Assembly: GCA_021826785.1 (NCBI GenBank) | Contig: JAKAYN010000020.1 | Span: 1-8,221, forward strand | Source of the DNA: Thermoplasmata archaeon | GTDB lineage: Archaea > Thermoplasmatota > Thermoplasmata > Thermoplasmatales > Thermoplasmataceae | Reading direction: 5' to 3' | DNA: 8,221 nucleotides | Shown here: positions 5,894 through 8,221 of the stretch, piece after piece | Position numbering within the stretch: the stretch's first letter is position 1 | Layout of the letters: each line of letters begins with the position of its first letter | Position numbers and translations under genes: made by a program | Notes under the pieces: generated by a model | Database searches by the model: none | Seen by the model: the letters and a program-made list of their open reading frames with translations, nothing else | What the model was told of the DNA's origin: nothing

Positions 5894-6358
5894 ATGACAG
5901 AATTTCCAACATTTCACTGCCTTATAAATGATAAGGATGAGCCTTACGACTCTGATATACAGCTTTTTTTTACAAGCAATTACAGCCTTGCATCAAGGCT
6001 TGCAATTCTTTTAAAGATAGACAGTGAATACAAAGAACATTATTCAAGGATACTCGATCTTATAGAGAAACTACAGAACTATATAATAACAGGGGAAAAC
6101 CCTCCGGATTACAATTTTTTGAATGAAATAGAAGGCGAGAAGGGCTGGAAGGACGATTATAAAATATTAAAAAGTGGTAATACGGCAGCAATAACAGCAT
6201 TCCAGGGATGCCTTGACGCTGTTAACACGATGTACTATTATGAGCGCCTATCAAGAGACAATGATTATAAAAATAGATTTACACCTGATCTATTCAATGC
6301 ATATCTATTGATAAGACACATACTTTATAAAAGGGCATCAAATCTTATAAAGGCCTAA
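5894..6358 (+). CDS. Unrecognised 154-residue protein, co-transcribed with rnhB
   Basis: I do not recognise a family here. The protein looks soluble: there is no signal peptide or membrane segment. After a polar N-terminus of about 20 residues it appears mainly helical. Likely helices are near 31-42 (S-L-A-S-R-L-A-I-L-L-K-I), 45-66, 97-120 and the C-terminal 20 residues. A G-E-N-P-P-D-Y turn lies at 67-73. The middle helix region T-A-A-I-T-A-F-Q-G-C-L-D-A-V-N (97-111) is followed by aromatic M-Y-Y-Y-E-R. There are only two cysteines (9 and 106), so a zinc site is unlikely. The stop codon is followed after a single base by the rnhB ATG, and the spacing implies a shared transcript. Codon use looks like that of its neighbours, suggesting a real resident gene. 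A run of eight T at 5964-5971 encodes L-F-F in frame. A lineage-restricted protein is my best guess. Confidence 0.75.
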   Translation: MTEFPTFHCLINDKDEPYDSDIQLFFTSNYSLASRLAILLKIDSEYKEHYSRILDLIEKLQNYIITGENPPDYNFLNEIEGEKGWKDDYKILKSGNTAAITAFQGCLDAVNTMYYYERLSRDNDYKNRFTPDLFNAYLLIRHILYKRASNLIKA

Positions 6359-6359
6359 A

Positions 6360-6959
6360 ATGTGCATATGTGGCATAGATGAGGCGGGCCGTGGGCCTGT
6401 TATAGGCCCAATGGTAATGGCCATGGTTTGCGCCGATAGTATCGACTTTTATGTAAATGACTCAAAGTTACTGACAAAACATCAAAGGTCATTAATATTT
6501 AATGACGTTTCAAGGCTCTATAATAAATATTATATAATAAAGCCTGTGGAAATAGACAATGCTGTGAAAAAACATTCTTTAAATCTTCTCGAGGTAAACT
6601 ATGCACTGAAACTAATCTCAGAGGCTGAATGTGAAAAAATATACATAGACTGTTTTGATGTAAACGAATCTAGGCTTGAAAACATATTAAAAATGAAGAG
6701 TCAAAAAGAAATAATATGCAAGCATCATGCTGACCGTGACTTTAAAATCGTTTCAGCAGCATCTATTGTTGCGAAGTTTATAAGAGATCTTGAGATCGAA
6801 AAACTTAAAGACATCTATGGCGATTTTGGTTCAGGATACCCTTCAGACCCAAAGACTGTAAAATTTATAAAGGATTCATTAATTGAAAATAAAAACATCG
6901 ATGATATTATCAGAAGGGAATGGAAAACATATAAAAATCTAATACAAGGGCACATATAA
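6360..6959 (+). CDS. rnhB: Ribonuclease HII
   Basis: RNase HII cuts the RNA strand of RNA:DNA hybrids and nicks 5' of single ribonucleotides in DNA, working in ribonucleotide excision repair and primer removal. The 199 residues form a compact single catalytic domain, close to the usual archaeal length. The four acidic active-site residues are present: Asp7 and Glu8 in G-I-D-E-A-G-R-G-P-V-I-G-P (5-17), Asp97 in Y-I-D-C-F-D, and Asp125 in H-H-A-D-R-D. The G-R-G motif (10-12) and Tyr160 in G-S-G-Y-P-S-D-P, used by type 2 enzymes to recognise the RNA-DNA junction, are also intact. The D-S-K-L-L motif is at 34-38 and S-A-A-S-I-V-A-K at 132-139. The ATG lies one base after the stop of the preceding unknown gene, so translation is probably coupled. 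It has no obvious promoter of its own. Confidence 0.96.
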   Translation: MCICGIDEAGRGPVIGPMVMAMVCADSIDFYVNDSKLLTKHQRSLIFNDVSRLYNKYYIIKPVEIDNAVKKHSLNLLEVNYALKLISEAECEKIYIDCFDVNESRLENILKMKSQKEIICKHHADRDFKIVSAASIVAKFIRDLEIEKLKDIYGDFGSGYPSDPKTVKFIKDSLIENKNIDDIIRREWKTYKNLIQGHI

Positions 6960-6988
6960 AACTAATTTATCAATAACTTTATGAGCCA

Positions 6989-7000
6989 GTTTATATTATT
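6989..7000 (+). promoter_or_regulatory. Candidate TATA element for the glycosyltransferase-like gene
   Basis: GTTTATATTATT is centred about 28 bases before ATG 7023, favouring that codon as a leaderless start. A competing element (ACATATAAA, 6952-6960) sits about 25 bases before the earlier in-frame ATG at 6981, so the longer form is not excluded. Confidence 0.4.
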
Positions 7001-7022
7001 ATTAATGCACGGTGTTTGTTTT

Positions 7023-7952
7023 ATGCCAGACAAAAATCTGGAGCTCAAGCCAAAGAGAATAATTGATGTTAAGGTTCCGAGGCATACATTAAAGATATCA
7101 TTCTGTTCGGCGCTTATCGGTCATTATGATGCTGCAATAAAATCAATAAAAAGCATCGAGCGAATTGGCGAGGAAATAGGTCTTGAATACGAGATCATAT
7201 TAAGCTCGGATAAAGATATCAATTATGATAGCTCACACTTTAAAAATGTAAGGCTCGCATCAAGGAATTATGGCCAAGGCAAAAGGCAATCATCAAGCTT
7301 CAGCTCCGGTGATTATATTATAATATTCAATCCTTTAATAGAATACGGCATTGAAAAGGCAGATATTATATCGCAGTTTATTTTTTCGAGAAACAAAAAG
7401 GCACTGATATCTGATTTAATGATAATAAGCAGAGAAACCCTTGAACTAAACGGCTCATGGAAGGAGCTTAGAAATGGCGAAGACATAGATCTTCTCGCAA
7501 GGCTTGCAGCAAACTATGGTTTTATTGTTTATCCTTCAAGCAAATTCGAAATCATATCAAGGCATGATTATCCAAGATTAACCGGTATAAAGGGCTTAAT
7601 TGAAAGGATATTAGGTACAAGGGACTTAATAATAGGCGCATCATATAATTTAAGGGATTCACTTGATTTAATAAATGAAAATCCATTAATAGTGATATTT
7701 GCATACATAGCATGCAGGTTCTCAAGAACAAAGCCATACAGGACAAGGTCAAGAAACAATTACATAGCTGTGATGGATGCAATACTTGAATCAATAATTA
7801 TAAAGGACTATGAACTTTATACAGTTGAAAACGCTGTTGAAAAAATAAAGCTTAGCAAAAAAGAATTGATTTATCTAAAAAGGTACAGCAAGCTTTGGAG
7901 CAGGATAAAATCAAATATAAACGAAATCATAGAGCTTCAGGAGAGTTTATAA
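7023..7952 (+). CDS. GT-A fold glycosyltransferase-like protein lacking a DxD motif
   Basis: The pattern resembles a GT2-type (GT-A fold) sugar transferase. A first strand K-I-S-F-C-S-A-L (24-31) is followed by a helix and then L-E-Y-E-I-I-L-S-S-D (54-63). Next come R-N-Y-G-Q-G-K-R-Q (81-89), which in GT2 proteins precedes a helix, and S-G-D-Y-I-I-I-F-N-P (95-104). There the catalytic D-x-D that binds metal and the nucleotide sugar should follow, but the sequence is N-P-L. Downstream, S-R-E-T-L-E-L-N-G-S-W (136-146) and N-G-E-D-I-D-L-L-A-R (151-160) match the 'G-G-x...G-E-D-x-D-L' acceptor/base region well. A hydrophobic, Arg-flanked stretch near 224-242 may touch the membrane. The C-terminal part is helical and basic. 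It may be metal-independent, use another acidic residue, or be inactive. Numbering is from ATG 7023 (309 residues); starting at 6981 adds 14 residues. Its final 16 bases overlap the convergent gene. Confidence 0.65.
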   Translation: MPDKNLELKPKRIIDVKVPRHTLKISFCSALIGHYDAAIKSIKSIERIGEEIGLEYEIILSSDKDINYDSSHFKNVRLASRNYGQGKRQSSSFSSGDYIIIFNPLIEYGIEKADIISQFIFSRNKKALISDLMIISRETLELNGSWKELRNGEDIDLLARLAANYGFIVYPSSKFEIISRHDYPRLTGIKGLIERILGTRDLIIGASYNLRDSLDLINENPLIVIFAYIACRFSRTKPYRTRSRNNYIAVMDAILESIIIKDYELYTVENAVEKIKLSKKELIYLKRYSKLWSRIKSNINEIIELQESL

Positions 7953-8221
7953 CCGCAGTTTGGGCAGAATTTTTCATTTCCAGATAGTGCATGGTTACAT
8001 GCAGGGCAGTACTGAACTGCCGGGACAGTGTAATCATTTTTGTCTGTTTTCATTGGCCTATTACCTGTTATAAATGCAACTCCAACATTGGGCGTTTTTG
8101 CCCGTGCCAGCTCCATCTCACGTATGTGCCTTTCGAGTTCATACTTCTGTGTATTTTCAAATTCTTCCCTTTTTGCACGCTCAGAGGCACTCTTTATTTC
8201 ATTGCACCATCTTAGAGCGGA
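7937..8221 (-). CDS. Zinc-ribbon protein with charged helical region, C-terminal fragment
   Basis: The last 94 codons of a - strand gene are visible, running from the window edge to a TGA at 7937-7939; the start lies beyond 8221. The first 40 visible residues are strongly charged and helical (E-R-A-K-R-E-E-F, then Y-E-L-E-R-H-I-R-E-M-E-L-A-R), suggesting a coiled coil. A short linker follows, then a C-terminal zinc ribbon: C-P-A-C, ten residues, C-P-N-C-G-Y-K-L-S. Such ribbons bind one zinc ion through four cysteines and usually mediate nucleic-acid or protein contacts. The function cannot be told from this part. The gene is tail to tail with the glycosyltransferase-like gene and overlaps it by 16 bases (7937-7952). 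The frame stays open from the window edge to the TGA, and the regular cysteine pairs make a real gene likely. Confidence 0.8.
   Translation of the reverse strand, partial: SALRWCNEIKSASERAKREEFENTQKYELERHIREMELARAKTPNVGVAFITGNRPMKTDKNDYTVPAVQYCPACNHALSGNEKFCPNCGYKLS

Noticed and set aside
5964..5971. Programmed frameshift or sequencing slip at a run of eight T
   Set aside because: The frame stays open across the run and continues for over 120 codons to a stop one base before rnhB. Nothing suggests a shift.
6981..7022. Signal peptide in the longer form of the glycosyltransferase-like protein
   Set aside because: The 14 extra residues (M-S-Q-F-I-L-L-L-M-H-G-V-C-F) are hydrophobic but too short, lack a basic N-region and are followed by a charged segment. 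They are probably upstream noncoding sequence.
7991..8215. A 74-codon + strand open frame near the right edge
   Set aside because: It lies opposite the - strand zinc-ribbon coding sequence, whose regular cysteine pairs and charged helix are far more protein-like. The + frame is a shadow.

Overview
The window looks like chromosomal DNA from an AT-rich, thermoacidophilic euryarchaeon of the order Thermoplasmatales, most likely Picrophilus or a close relative. The evidence is a Cdc6/Orc1 replication initiator, an archaeal-size RNase HII, a GH1 protein whose relatives are the Sulfolobus-type beta-glycosidases, heavy use of ATA (Ile) and AGG (Arg) codons, and TATA-like elements about 25-30 bases ahead of start codons that mostly lack a Shine-Dalgarno site, as expected for leaderless archaeal transcripts. 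The species assignment is an inference.

Layout. From 1 to 1441 on the + strand are the tail of a FolC-type folylpolyglutamate synthase and a complete Cdc6/Orc1. From 3546 down to 1494 on the - strand are a GH1-family protein and then a TenA thiamin-salvage enzyme. LipB (octanoyltransferase) starts on the + strand at 3573 or 3579, back to back with the GH1 gene. It runs tail to tail into a - strand 1-pyrroline-5-carboxylate dehydrogenase (5750 to 4203), and the two coding regions overlap by 33 bases. After a 143-base divergent spacer come an unrecognised 154-residue protein and rnhB, separated by one base, followed by a GT-A-like glycosyltransferase homologue. The 3' edge holds the C-terminal part of a - strand zinc-ribbon protein. 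No spacer exceeds 150 bases, and I see no mobile element, CRISPR array, tRNA or rRNA.

How the genes relate. This is mainly ordinary core metabolism and DNA maintenance (folate, thiamin and lipoate cofactors, proline breakdown, replication initiation, RNA:DNA hybrid removal) in compact, frequently switching orientation, not one dedicated system. The most interesting item is the GH1 protein. It keeps the family scaffold, but both catalytic glutamates and most sugar-contact residues are replaced, so it appears to be an intact pseudoenzyme. Secondary points of interest are LipB in a lineage that makes isoprenoid lipids, a glycosyltransferase-like protein without the DxD metal motif, an unknown gene tightly coupled to rnhB, and a repeated sequence around the P5C dehydrogenase promoter that echoes that enzyme's N-terminus.
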